From Ruminococcus sp. FMBCY1 (lineage in GTDB: Bacteria > Bacillota > Clostridia > Oscillospirales > Acutalibacteraceae): a DNA stretch of 64,000 bases. The stretch covers positions 1,550,001-1,614,000 of the forward strand of contig NZ_CP074197.1 in assembly GCF_023921805.1 (NCBI RefSeq), given 5' to 3'. A model generated the notes under the pieces. That model was not told the origin of the DNA and made no database searches. It worked only from the letters and a program-made list of their open reading frames with translations. Shown piece after piece: positions 1 through 8,423 of the stretch. Within the stretch, counting starts at the first letter, position 1. Each line of letters starts with the position of its first letter. A program made the translations under genes and the position numbers.

Positions 1-2
1 AG

Positions 3-455
3 GTTTCAAAGGAGCTCCACGAAAAATACACAGCGTCACAGCTCAAAGCTATGATTAAGTTTGAAAGCATTGAGGATACCGAGGTATTTAAGGCGATAGT
101 TGTATCGCCAAGTCCTTATGAATCAAAAGAAATAGGCGACTCCATTGCTAAAATAGCACCTAAGATAATCGCAAATGTAAAGGACAACGCAAAACTCAAG
201 ATTGTCGATGAGGCAGATACACCGAAAGTGCCTACATCACCGAATGTAACAAGAAACACAATTATTGCATTTCTCGGCGGACTTATACTTGCTCTTATCA
301 TTTCATTTGTTCGTGACTTCCTCGATGTGAAGATTAAATACAACGAAGAAATGACAACTATTCTTGATCTTCCTATTCTTGCCGCAATTCCTGACTTTGA
401 GTATTTTTCAAATCAGAAAAATGCAAACAAATACGGCAACAGATACGGCAAATAA
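3..455 (+). CDS. Wzz/CapA-type polysaccharide chain-length protein (5' partial)
   Basis: The reading frame is open from the left edge, so only the C-terminal part of the gene is present. The visible part ends with a proline-rich stretch (TPKVPTSPNVTRN), one membrane segment (IIAFLGGLILALIISFV) and a short cytoplasmic tail. That is the usual C-terminus of Wzz/YveK co-polymerases, which set polysaccharide chain length and activate the partner BY-kinase. The kinase gene follows 19 bases downstream, as in cpsC-cpsD pairs. The ATG at 51 is internal to the frame and is unlikely to be the true start. The family call rests on the C-terminal architecture and the neighbour. Confidence 0.85.
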   Translation, partial: VSKELHEKYTASQLKAMIKFESIEDTEVFKAIVVSPSPYESKEIGDSIAKIAPKIIANVKDNAKLKIVDEADTPKVPTSPNVTRNTIIAFLGGLILALIISFVRDFLDVKIKYNEEMTTILDLPILAAIPDFEYFSNQKNANKYGNRYGK

Positions 456-474
456 GTAAAGGAGTTACACAGCA

Positions 475-1194
475 ATGAAAAAGAATAAAACAAAAATTGA
501 TCGTTCAATAGATACTGATGTTCTCGGCTTTCAGGTTCGTGAATCATACAAAGCCGCAAGAACAAACATAGCTTATTCAATTCTCAAAAAAGGCTGCAAA
601 AAGGTAGCTTTTACATCATCGACAAAAAGTGAAGGCAAAACCGTAACCTCTATCAATGTTGCGTCGGCACTTGCTCAGCAGGTTGACACCAAGGTGCTTG
701 TAGTTGAGTGCGACCTTCGCCGTCCGAGAGTAAACACAGCACTTAAAATTGAGCCTACACCCGGTCTTACAAACTATCTTAATGACGAGTGTTCGCTTGA
801 GGACATTATAAAGGACACTAAGATTGACAACCTCAAGGCGATTGCCTACGGCGCAATTCCTCCTAACCCGTCCGAGCTGCTTGCGAGTGAGGCTATGGCT
901 GACCTTATCAAGACGGCTGAAAAAGAGTACGACTACATTATTTTTGACACACCGCCTGTCGGCATCGTAATCGATGCAGTTCCGATTCTTAAGGCAGCGG
1001 ACGGTGTTGTAATTGTTGCAAGAAACAACTCAACTACATATCCCGAGCTTGCAAAAACCGTAGAAACAGTCGAGCGTACAGATGCAAAAATCATCGGAGT
1101 TATTCTTAACAGAGTTAAACCGCAGGAAACAAGAAAAGGCAAGGGTTACTACTCAAGATACGGCGGATATTACAGCAGTTCAACCAAAGACTAA
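475..1194 (+). CDS. CpsD/CapB-family bacterial tyrosine kinase
   Basis: This is a 239-residue cytoplasmic ATPase-like kinase that pairs with the Wzz-type protein upstream and regulates capsule or exopolysaccharide polymerisation. A Walker A motif (SSTKSEGKT) lies near residues 48-56, a Walker A' motif (VLVVECDLRRP) near 75-85 and a Walker B motif (YIIFDTPPVG) near 153-162. The C-terminus is a tyrosine cluster (GYYSRYGGYYS), the typical autophosphorylation tail. An AAGGAG ribosome binding site precedes the ATG. Length and motif order fit the family well. Confidence 0.95.
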   Translation: MKKNKTKIDRSIDTDVLGFQVRESYKAARTNIAYSILKKGCKKVAFTSSTKSEGKTVTSINVASALAQQVDTKVLVVECDLRRPRVNTALKIEPTPGLTNYLNDECSLEDIIKDTKIDNLKAIAYGAIPPNPSELLASEAMADLIKTAEKEYDYIIFDTPPVGIVIDAVPILKAADGVVIVARNNSTTYPELAKTVETVERTDAKIIGVILNRVKPQETRKGKGYYSRYGGYYSSSTKD

Positions 1195-1283
1195 TCTTTA
1201 ATACTTCAGAGCAATTTTATTTAATTACACAGGTAATTAATTGGGTATAATAAAAATTTACGGAGGATAAAACGGAAGCAATT

Positions 1284-1958
1284 ATGGGAAAAGCAAATAT
1301 TACCGACACATCGAAAGCGGCAGCATCAAACACACATTCAGTTAAACCGAAGCCGATTTACGATTTTGTAAAGCGTGTTTTCGATATTGTATGTTCACTC
1401 ATCGGTTTGATTGTTCTTTCACCTGTTTTTATCATTATTTCCATACTTATAAAAACCACAAGCGAAGGTCCTGTTTTCTTTGCGCACAAGCGTGTCGGCA
1501 AAGGCGGCAAAACAATAAAAATCTATAAGTTCAGAAGTATGGTAACAAATGCGGAAGAACTTATAAAGCAGTTCACACCCGAGCAAAAAGCCGAATACGA
1601 AAGAAACTTTAAGCTTGAAAACGACCCTCGAGTTACAAAAGTAGGAAAATTTATGAGAAAAACAAGTCTTGACGAACTTCCACAGCTTATTAACATTCTT
1701 AAGGGCGATATTTCTGTTGTAGGCCCTCGCCCCGTTATGGATGTTGAAACTAAAATTTACGGTAACTACCGCAATATGCTGCTCAGCGTAAAGCCGGGTC
1801 TTACAGGCTTTTGGGCGGCAAACGGCAGAAGCGCCACTACATACACACGCAGAAGAGCTATGGAAATTTACTATGTAAAGAACCGTTCCGTATTACTTGA
1901 TTTAAAAATAATTTTCAAAACATTTATTTCTGTATTTAAGCGTGTAGGTGCGATTTAA
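1284..1958 (+). CDS. Undecaprenyl-phosphate sugar-1-phosphate transferase (initiating)
   Basis: This is a bacterial sugar transferase of the WcaJ/PssY type. Such enzymes load the first sugar-phosphate onto undecaprenyl phosphate and so start repeat-unit assembly at the membrane. The 224-residue protein has one hydrophobic segment (about residues 32-56), then the signatures GPVFFAHKRVG, YKFRSM, DELPQLINILKGDISVVGPRP and PGLTGFWA. It lacks the long N-terminal multi-membrane domain of WcaJ, so it is the short catalytic form. The donor sugar cannot be read from sequence. A GGAGG sits upstream, and a weak TATAAT at 1246-1251 may be an internal promoter. Confidence 0.93.
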   Translation: MGKANITDTSKAAASNTHSVKPKPIYDFVKRVFDIVCSLIGLIVLSPVFIIISILIKTTSEGPVFFAHKRVGKGGKTIKIYKFRSMVTNAEELIKQFTPEQKAEYERNFKLENDPRVTKVGKFMRKTSLDELPQLINILKGDISVVGPRPVMDVETKIYGNYRNMLLSVKPGLTGFWAANGRSATTYTRRRAMEIYYVKNRSVLLDLKIIFKTFISVFKRVGAI

Positions 1959-1970
1959 GGAGGAAAAGCA

Positions 1971-2750
1971 ATGAAAGCTGTATTACTTGCAGGTGGCTTT
2001 GGAACAAGAATTTCCGAAGAATCGCAGTTCAAGCCAAAGCCTATGATTGAAATAGGCGGTATGCCGATTTTGTGGCATATTATGAAACTTTATTCATATT
2101 ACGGAGTAAACGAATTTATTATATGCGCAGGATACAAACAGCATGTAATTAAAGAATGGTTTGCGGATTATTTTCTGCATACTTCGGACATAACATTTGA
2201 TTTTACACAGGACGATAAAATAATCGTACATAACAAAAGGGCCGAACAGTGGAAGGTCACGGTTGTTGATACGGGACTTAACACAATGACAGGCGGCCGA
2301 CTTAAGAGAGTGCGTGACTTTATAGGCGATGAACCTTTCTTTATGACCTACGGTGACGGTGTTTCTGATGTAGATATAAACGCACTTTTAGAGTTCCACA
2401 AAAAGAACGGCAGACTTGCCACTATGTCGGCAGTCAAACCCGAAAGCCGCTTTGGTGTGCTTGACCTTTCAAGCGACAACGAGGTAAAGGCATTTCGTGA
2501 AAAGAGCGACATTGACTCAGGTTGGATAAACGCAGGCTTTATGGTGCTCGAACCAAAGGTGCTCGACTATGTAAAAGACGATACAATTATGTTTGAGCGT
2601 GAGCCTATGGAACAGCTTGCAAAAGAAGGTCAGATTGTGTGCTGGAAACACAATGGTTTCTGGCAGTGTATGGACACTCTTCGTGATAAAGAAAAGCTCG
2701 AAAAACTCTGGAGCACAAACAAAGCACCGTGGAAGGTATGGAAAGATTAA
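1971..2750 (+). CDS. rfbF: Glucose-1-phosphate cytidylyltransferase
   Basis: This enzyme makes CDP-glucose from CTP and glucose-1-phosphate, the first step of CDP-deoxyhexose synthesis. The N-terminus shows the nucleotidyltransferase signature LAGGFGTRISEE and then KPKPMIEIGG. Further on are the family-typical FFMTYGDGVSDVDI (metal and nucleotide site) and FWQCMDTLRDKEKLE near the C-terminus. The 259-residue length is standard for RfbF. It sits 12 bases after the initiating transferase with an AGGAGG site. The stop codon overlaps the next ATG (TAATG), which supports coupling to rfbG. Confidence 0.96.
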   Translation: MKAVLLAGGFGTRISEESQFKPKPMIEIGGMPILWHIMKLYSYYGVNEFIICAGYKQHVIKEWFADYFLHTSDITFDFTQDDKIIVHNKRAEQWKVTVVDTGLNTMTGGRLKRVRDFIGDEPFFMTYGDGVSDVDINALLEFHKKNGRLATMSAVKPESRFGVLDLSSDNEVKAFREKSDIDSGWINAGFMVLEPKVLDYVKDDTIMFEREPMEQLAKEGQIVCWKHNGFWQCMDTLRDKEKLEKLWSTNKAPWKVWKD

Positions 2751-3805
2751 TGCTTAATTTTTATAAAGGTAAAAGAGTATTTGTAACAGGTCACACAGGC
2801 TTTAAGGGCAGTTGGCTCTGCAAAATCCTTGCAAATGCGGGCGCACAGGTTACCGGCTACTCTCTTAACCCACCTACAAGCCCGAATTTATTTGAAATTG
2901 CAAACATCGAAGGTGACATTAAGTCCGTTATCGGCGATATTCGTGATTTTGATTTGCTAAAAAAGGCATTTGACGAGGCACAGCCCGAAATTGTACTTCA
3001 CCTTGCGGCACAGCCGATTGTGCGTGACAGCTACAAGATGCCTGCCTATACATACGAAACAAATGTAATGGGCACTGTAAACATTCTTGAATGTGTAAGA
3101 CAGTCGGACTGCGTAAAATCATTTTTGAATGTTACCACAGACAAGGTTTACGAAAATAAGGAGTGGCAATGGGGCTACCGTGAGAATGAACCGCTTGACG
3201 GCTTTGACCCGTATTCAAACAGCAAGAGCTGTTCGGAGCTTGTAACTCACAGCTACAAAAATTCATTTTTTGCCGACGGCAGAGTGGCAATTTCGACTGC
3301 AAGAGCCGGCAATGTAATCGGCGGCGGCGATTTTGCAAACGACAGAATTATTCCCGACTGCGTTCGTGCACTTGAAAAAGGCGAAGATATAATCGTTCGT
3401 AATCCTCATTCAACAAGACCGTATCAGCATGTGCTTGAGCCGTTGTTTGCGTATCTTATGATTGCAAAGGCTCAGTATGAGGACATAAAATTTGCGGACT
3501 ACTACAATGTAGGTCCCGACGAATGTGACTGCGTTACTACAGGCGAGCTTGTTGACTTGTTTGTAAAGTATGCCGACGGCAAAATCAATTGGATAAACAA
3601 AAGCGAGAAAAATGCCGTACACGAAGCGAATTTCTTAAAACTCGACTGCTCAAAACTCAAGGCTGTATTTGACTGGAAACCGCATTGGCATGTAACCGAG
3701 GCCGTTGAAAAAACTGTTGAATGGTCACGCTGTTATATGGAAAAAGGCGATGTCAGAAAATGTATGGACAAACAGATTGAGGAATTTTTAGCAAGCAGAA
3801 TTTAA
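2750..3805 (+). CDS. rfbG: CDP-glucose 4,6-dehydratase
   Basis: This SDR-family enzyme converts CDP-glucose to CDP-4-keto-6-deoxyglucose. It shows the Rossmann motif VFVTGHTGFKGSWL (the GxxGxxG type), HLAAQPIVRDSY, the catalytic T/Y-K set (VTTDKVYEN, then YSNSKSCSE) and ARAGNVIGGGDFA, all characteristic of RfbG. A GTG start at 2729 is possible, but the ATG at 2750 overlaps the rfbF stop and gives the usual family N-terminus, so 2750 is preferred. It works directly after rfbF. The 4-keto product is presumably taken by the two genes downstream. Confidence 0.96.
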   Translation: MLNFYKGKRVFVTGHTGFKGSWLCKILANAGAQVTGYSLNPPTSPNLFEIANIEGDIKSVIGDIRDFDLLKKAFDEAQPEIVLHLAAQPIVRDSYKMPAYTYETNVMGTVNILECVRQSDCVKSFLNVTTDKVYENKEWQWGYRENEPLDGFDPYSNSKSCSELVTHSYKNSFFADGRVAISTARAGNVIGGGDFANDRIIPDCVRALEKGEDIIVRNPHSTRPYQHVLEPLFAYLMIAKAQYEDIKFADYYNVGPDECDCVTTGELVDLFVKYADGKINWINKSEKNAVHEANFLKLDCSKLKAVFDWKPHWHVTEAVEKTVEWSRCYMEKGDVRKCMDKQIEEFLASRI

Positions 3806-3830
3806 ATATATCATCAACAAAAGAGGTTTA

Positions 3831-4754
3831 GTGATGAAAAAGGCGATTGTAACAGGCTCAAACGGCTTTGTCGGCTCAAATGTATGCAAAAGACTTTGCG
3901 CTGACGGAGTTAAGGTTTATGCCGTTGTAAAAGATAAAAACGAAAAAATCGACAACATAGAAAAACTTGACGGTATTGAAATTGTGTACTGCGAGCTTGA
4001 TGAAATTGAAACTCTCTTTGATAAAATTTCAGACAGAGATGTTGATGTTTTCTACCACTTTGCATGGGTTGGCTCAGCAGGCCCGCTCAGATGCGACGAG
4101 AACATTCAGCTGCAAAACGCACTTTGGACAGCTCGTGCGCTCAGAACAGCCGACAAAATGCAGTGCAAAAAGTTTGTAAACGCAGGTTCGATTATGGAAA
4201 AGGAAACCTATACGGCCGTTTACACACAGGAAAGCAAACCCGGCTTGCCGTACATTTACGGTGCAGGCAAGCTCATTGCCCGTTCTATCTGCAAGCCGAT
4301 TGCAAACAGCCTTGACATAGACCTTTGCTGGGCGGTAATTACCAACGCTTACGGCGCAGGAGAGTTTTCGCCGAGATTTGTTAATTCAACAATTCGCAAA
4401 ATTATTGCAGGCGAGCCTTTACAGTTTACAGCCGCTACACAAAATTACGATTTCATTTATATAGACGATGTTGCAAGAGCCTTTGAGGCAATCGGCGAAT
4501 ACGGCATTGCAAACAAAGAGTACACAATAGGCAGTGGCAACGCAAGACCACTCAAGGAGTTCATTCTCGAAATGCAGAACGAGCTTGCACCTGAAGCAAA
4601 ACCGATTTTCGGTGATGTGCCGTTTACAGGTGTAAATATGCCGCTTGAGGCATTTGATACAACCGACATAGAAACAGACTGCCACTTCAAACCTGAGATT
4701 TCCTTTGCAGAGGGCACAAGGCTTACTATGGAGTGGATTAAGTCCGTAGACTAA
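3831..4754 (+). CDS. NAD(P)-dependent epimerase/reductase of the CDP-deoxyhexose branch
   Basis: This is an extended SDR protein of 307 residues. It has an N-terminal NAD-binding motif (TGSNGFVGSNV), a YxxxK-type active site (YIYGAGKLIAR, near residue 143) and AGEFSPRFVNSTIRK in the substrate region. By position after rfbF-rfbG it probably reduces or epimerises the CDP-4-keto-6-deoxy sugar, as CDP-abequose/paratose synthases and related reductases do. The exact sugar product cannot be told. No RfbH-type dehydrase is present, so a 3,6-dideoxyhexose product is not supported. A terminator-like hairpin follows. Confidence 0.8.
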   Translation: MMKKAIVTGSNGFVGSNVCKRLCADGVKVYAVVKDKNEKIDNIEKLDGIEIVYCELDEIETLFDKISDRDVDVFYHFAWVGSAGPLRCDENIQLQNALWTARALRTADKMQCKKFVNAGSIMEKETYTAVYTQESKPGLPYIYGAGKLIARSICKPIANSLDIDLCWAVITNAYGAGEFSPRFVNSTIRKIIAGEPLQFTAATQNYDFIYIDDVARAFEAIGEYGIANKEYTIGSGNARPLKEFILEMQNELAPEAKPIFGDVPFTGVNMPLEAFDTTDIETDCHFKPEISFAEGTRLTMEWIKSVD

Positions 4755-4760
4755 AAATCA

Positions 4761-4785
4761 GGGCGAAATTTATCTTTCGCCCTTT
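4761..4785 (+). terminator. Intrinsic terminator-like hairpin after the reductase gene
   Basis: GGGCGAAA (4761-4768) pairs with TTTCGCCC (4775-4782) and is followed by TTTAT. The short U-tract suggests partial termination inside the polysaccharide operon. Confidence 0.6.
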
Positions 4786-4811
4786 ATATTCGTAATGCAA
4801 ACTGCGTTTTT

Positions 4812-4836
4812 CTGAAAATTATGGGTTAATTTTCAG
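4812..4836 (+). other. Second hairpin upstream of the RmlC-like gene
   Basis: CTGAAAATTA (4812-4821) and TAATTTTCAG (4827-4836) form perfect 10-bp arms around a short loop. It is placed about 30 bases before the start codon at 4866 and just upstream of the AAGGAG site. It may affect stability or readthrough. No known riboswitch is recognised. Confidence 0.4.
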
Positions 4837-4865
4837 AATAGAAACATTTTAAGGAGATTATTTAT

Positions 4866-5438
4866 ATGATTCAGAAGTTTGAATTTTGCAATACCGATTT
4901 TGAGGGTGCATATCTTATTAAACCGTTTTGCGCAACAGATGTAAGAGGCGCATTTATTAAGGATTACTCAAAAGAGGTTTTCGAGGCTAACGGTCTTGAG
5001 CACAACCTTGCGGAAGTTTTCTATACAGTATCTCACAAGGGCGTTATTCGTGCGCTCCATTTTCAGCGTGTACACGAGCAGGCAAAGCTTGTAAGATGCA
5101 TTAAAGGCAAGGTTTTTGATGTTATCGTTGACCTTCGTCCCGACTCCCCTACCTTTAAAAAGTGGCAGGGTTTCTACCTTTCCGAAGAAAATATGAACGA
5201 ACTTTATGTTCCCGAACATTTTGCTCATGGCTACCTTGTGCTTGAGCCGTCCGTTGTTTCTTACAAATGCGGCGAAAAGTTCTACGGCGAGTATGATGAC
5301 GGCATTATGTATAACGACCCAGACTTTGGCGTTGAGTGGCCGTTTGACGAAATCGGCGGTATTGAAAATCTTATTTTAGCCGATAAAGACAAAAATCTCC
5401 AGTCGTTTAAGGAATTTGAAGAAAAGTATCTTAAATAA
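4866..5438 (+). CDS. RmlC-like sugar-nucleotide 3,5-epimerase family protein
   Basis: This is a cupin-fold protein of 190 residues related to dTDP-4-dehydrorhamnose 3,5-epimerase. The conserved RxLHFQ segment appears as IRALHFQRVHEQAKLVRC, followed by GKVFDVIVDLRPDSPTFKKW and VPEHFAHGYLVLE, which matches the RmlC core including the active-site histidine. No other dTDP-rhamnose gene is nearby. The likely substrate is therefore the CDP-4-keto-6-deoxyglucose made by RfbG, which would yield an L- or altro-configured 6-deoxy sugar. Substrate assignment is inference from neighbours. The start has a good AAGGAG at suitable spacing. Confidence 0.85.
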   Translation: MIQKFEFCNTDFEGAYLIKPFCATDVRGAFIKDYSKEVFEANGLEHNLAEVFYTVSHKGVIRALHFQRVHEQAKLVRCIKGKVFDVIVDLRPDSPTFKKWQGFYLSEENMNELYVPEHFAHGYLVLEPSVVSYKCGEKFYGEYDDGIMYNDPDFGVEWPFDEIGGIENLILADKDKNLQSFKEFEEKYLK

Positions 5439-5468
5439 TGACTTAAAAATATTTTTACGGAGGGTAAA

Positions 5469-6479
5469 ATGAACATAGTTTATTCAAGTTCTGACAGCTA
5501 TGCACCGATTGCGGGTGTGTCGATAATGTCTTTACTTCATAACAATACAGACTCTGAAAGCATCAATATTTATATGATAGACAACAGTATTTCTGCCGAG
5601 AACAAACATCGCTTTGAAGAAATGGTCGGCAAATACGGACGCACCATTCACTTTATACCTCAGCCCGACCTCAACAAAAAGGCAGGCGTGGAAATTGAGG
5701 TTGGCAGATGGAATATCAGTACCTTTTTCAGACTTTTTCTTTGCACCATTTTGCCTGACGATATAGACAGATGTATTTATCTTGACTGCGACACAGTTAT
5801 TCGCCACTCGCTAAAGGAATTTTGGGAAACAGACCTCGGTGACAAGGTTGTGGCGGCTGTTGACGACTGCCGAAGTGACCGCTACAAAACCGAGCTTAAC
5901 CTTGACAGCAACAGCACCTACACAAACAACGGCGTACTGCTCATTGACCTTAAAAGCTGGCGTGAGATGAATGTTGAAAAGGAATTTCTCGACTTTATCA
6001 TTGCGCACAACGGCGACATAACCTATGTTGACCAAGGTGTGCTCAACGGTGTTCTCTCCAAAAAGGGACTTGTAAAGGTAGTACATACAAAATATGACGC
6101 AATGACTGTATTCTTCGACTTTAATTTTAAAGACCTGATGAAGGTCAGAAAGCCTGAGCACCATCTAAGCGAACAGGAGTACAGCGAAACGGTAACAGAC
6201 CCGTATATTATTCACTATACTTCGTGCTTTTTGTCGGGTACACGACCATGGAACGAAAACAACAACCACCCGTTTGTCGGCGATTACCTAAAGTACAAGA
6301 CTATGTCGCCATGGAAAGACTTTCCGCAGTACCCCGATGACAGAAAAAAATCTAAAAAACTGATGACAAGTGTGTGCAATGCCATGCCAAAGGGTATGAT
6401 GATTGCCGTAATCTCGCTTGTTCACTCAAAGCTCTACCCTATGGCACGAGCATTAAAACAAAAAGGCAGGGCCGAATAA
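5469..6479 (+). CDS. Glycosyltransferase family 8
   Basis: This is a retaining GT8-type transferase of 336 residues (LPS galactosyl/glucosyltransferase, RfaJ-like). It opens with NIVYSSSDSYAPIAGVSIMSLL and carries the metal-binding DxD motif in YLDCDTVI near residues 106-108. NNGVLLIDLKSWRE and YVDQGVLNGVL follow, and then an IIHYTS-type HxxG region. It probably adds one sugar of the repeat unit on the cytoplasmic face. A GGAGGG site precedes the ATG. The next gene starts directly after its stop codon. Confidence 0.92.
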   Translation: MNIVYSSSDSYAPIAGVSIMSLLHNNTDSESINIYMIDNSISAENKHRFEEMVGKYGRTIHFIPQPDLNKKAGVEIEVGRWNISTFFRLFLCTILPDDIDRCIYLDCDTVIRHSLKEFWETDLGDKVVAAVDDCRSDRYKTELNLDSNSTYTNNGVLLIDLKSWREMNVEKEFLDFIIAHNGDITYVDQGVLNGVLSKKGLVKVVHTKYDAMTVFFDFNFKDLMKVRKPEHHLSEQEYSETVTDPYIIHYTSCFLSGTRPWNENNNHPFVGDYLKYKTMSPWKDFPQYPDDRKKSKKLMTSVCNAMPKGMMIAVISLVHSKLYPMARALKQKGRAE

Positions 6480-7733
6480 ATGAAAATTCTGCTTGTAAAT
6501 AAATACCACTATGTAAAAGGCGGCAGTGAAACCTATCACTTCGGACTTGCAAAATTGCTTGAAGAACATGGCAACGAAGTAATATATTTTGCTATGCAGG
6601 ACGAAAAAAATTACGATTGCGCACAGGCAAAGTATTTTTCAAAAAATGTTGATTTCAACAAGAGTATGTCGCCGTTTGAGAAACTCACAGCAGGTATGCA
6701 CGCCCTGTATTCGTTTGATGCTAAAAAGAAAATCGAACAGCTTATTGAGGCAGAAAAGCCCGATATTGTGCATATAAATTTGGTTCACAGACACATTACG
6801 CTTTCTATTTTGAACGCAATACAAAAGTATAATATTCCTGTTGTGTTTACGGCACACGACCTCAACTGCGTGTGCCCTACACACACTATGCTTTGCGGCG
6901 ACAAGGTGTGCGACCGCTGCGTGGCTGAGCACAGCTACAAGCCTGCACTTGAGCAGAAATGCGTAAAAAACTCCGCACTTCAAACCTACCTTGCTGTTAT
7001 TGAGGCTAAGAACTACGAGAGAATGAAGATGTACGATAAAATCGACTTCTACATTTGTCCGTCTGATTTTTACAGAAAGCAGTTTGTAAAATCGGGCATC
7101 ACAAAAAATCCCGTTGTGCATTGGGTGAACTTTTTGCCTGTCGGCACAGAATACAAGCTATGCAGCAACGCAAAGGACTATTTCCTTTTCTTTGGCAGAC
7201 TTTCGGTTGAAAAGGGACTTATGTCACTTGTAAAGGCATACCACAAGGGCAACTTTAAAAACAAACTTTACCTTGTGGGTGACGGTCCTCTGCGTGAGGA
7301 GCTTGAAAACTATGTTAAAGAAAACAACCTTACAGAAAAGGTTATTTTTACAGGTTTTCAGAGCGGTGACGCACTGAAAAAATATGTTGAAGAGGCAAAG
7401 TGCGTTATTCTGCCGAGCGAATGGTACGAAAACGGGCCTTACTCTATTCTTGAGGCTATTGCACTCGGCAAGCCTGCCATTGTAAGCAACAACGGCGGTC
7501 TGCCCGAAATTGTTGATGACGGAAAAACAGGCTTTATTTGCGAGCCGAATAATCCCGACAGCCTTTGTGCTTGCCTTGAAAAGATGAACAATCTTACCGA
7601 GGACGAGTACCTTGCAATGTCAAAGGCGGCGCTTGAAAAGGCAAGGGATAACTGCGACTGCGAAAAATACTATGAAAAGCTGATGAACTGCTACAAAGAT
7701 TTGATTAAAGCAAAGGGTGGCAAAAAGATATGA
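6480..7733 (+). CDS. Glycosyltransferase family 4
   Basis: This is a GT-B fold transferase of 417 residues. The N-terminus has the acceptor-side glycine-rich start (KYHYVKGGSETYHFGLAKLL). A cysteine-rich stretch follows near residues 127-160 (HDLNCVCPTH, CGDKVCDRCVAEH), seen in a GT4 subgroup. The C-terminal donor domain has FFGRLSVEKGL, LVGDGPLREELE and the EX7E region (PSEWYENGPYSILEAIALGKP). It starts immediately after the GT8 stop codon and overlaps the next gene by ATGA, so the three genes are coupled. The sugar donor is unknown. Confidence 0.93.
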   Translation: MKILLVNKYHYVKGGSETYHFGLAKLLEEHGNEVIYFAMQDEKNYDCAQAKYFSKNVDFNKSMSPFEKLTAGMHALYSFDAKKKIEQLIEAEKPDIVHINLVHRHITLSILNAIQKYNIPVVFTAHDLNCVCPTHTMLCGDKVCDRCVAEHSYKPALEQKCVKNSALQTYLAVIEAKNYERMKMYDKIDFYICPSDFYRKQFVKSGITKNPVVHWVNFLPVGTEYKLCSNAKDYFLFFGRLSVEKGLMSLVKAYHKGNFKNKLYLVGDGPLREELENYVKENNLTEKVIFTGFQSGDALKKYVEEAKCVILPSEWYENGPYSILEAIALGKPAIVSNNGGLPEIVDDGKTGFICEPNNPDSLCACLEKMNNLTEDEYLAMSKAALEKARDNCDCEKYYEKLMNCYKDLIKAKGGKKI

Positions 7734-8215
7734 CATTATTAAAAATATATTGGCGCTTAAAAGCCGTTTTTAAAAAGCTATGTTTTAAAATTATGTTCGG
7801 AAAAAGATTTTCTATCGGCAAAAACACAACTTTCCGCAAAAATTTTGGACTTTACCTTGAAAAGGGTGCGTCAATCAAAATCGGTAACGATTGCTTTTTC
7901 AATCGTGGCTGTTCTATCAACTGCCTTGAAAGCGTAGAAATCGGCGACCATACAATTTTCGGCGAAAATGTAAAAATTTATGACCAAAACCATAAATTCA
8001 GAGATAGAACAAAGCTCATTCGTGAGCAGGGTTACTCGGTGGGCAAGGTGAAAATCGGCAGTAACTGCTGGATTTGCACCAATGCCGTTATTCTTAAAGG
8101 CGTAGAAATCGGCGACAACTGCGTTATAGGCGCAGGCTGTGTAATTTATCGTGACATTCCCGCAAACTCTGTTGTGAAAAGCAACGGCGGAATCACTATT
8201 GAAACTTTGGAGTAA
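7730..8215 (+). CDS. Hexapeptide-repeat acyltransferase (acetyltransferase)
   Basis: This is a left-handed beta-helix O-acetyltransferase of 161 residues. Several imperfect hexapeptide turns are visible (IKIGNDCFFNRGCSINC, VEIGDHTIFGENVKIYDQNH, VKIGSNCWICTNAVILKGV, VEIGDNCVIGAGCVIYRDIP). The histidine in YDQNHKF is at the position of the catalytic histidine of CapG/WcaF-type enzymes. It likely acetylates a polysaccharide sugar. The ATGA overlap with the preceding GT4 gene indicates translational coupling. Confidence 0.9.
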   Translation: MTLLKIYWRLKAVFKKLCFKIMFGKRFSIGKNTTFRKNFGLYLEKGASIKIGNDCFFNRGCSINCLESVEIGDHTIFGENVKIYDQNHKFRDRTKLIREQGYSVGKVKIGSNCWICTNAVILKGVEIGDNCVIGAGCVIYRDIPANSVVKSNGGITIETLE

Positions 8216-8415
8216 CATATGGAAAAGAAGAAAACCGTTGCATATCTTACAAGACACGCCGTATCTAACTACGGCTCTGTACTTCAGGCATATGCAACAC
8301 AAACCGCTCTTGAAAAGCTCGGCGCAAATGCCGTATGTATAGATTATTACAGAACAGACGAAAAAACCGAAAATCTTGTTGACACAAGGCTCAAAAGTGT
8401 GAGTGCAAAGTGGAA

Positions 8416-8423
8416 TAAAAATG
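8416..8423. repeat. Left 8-bp target-site duplication of the IS
   Basis: TAAAAATG immediately before the left IS end is repeated exactly at 9819-9826 after the right end. ISL3-family elements usually make 8-bp duplications. Confidence 0.93.
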
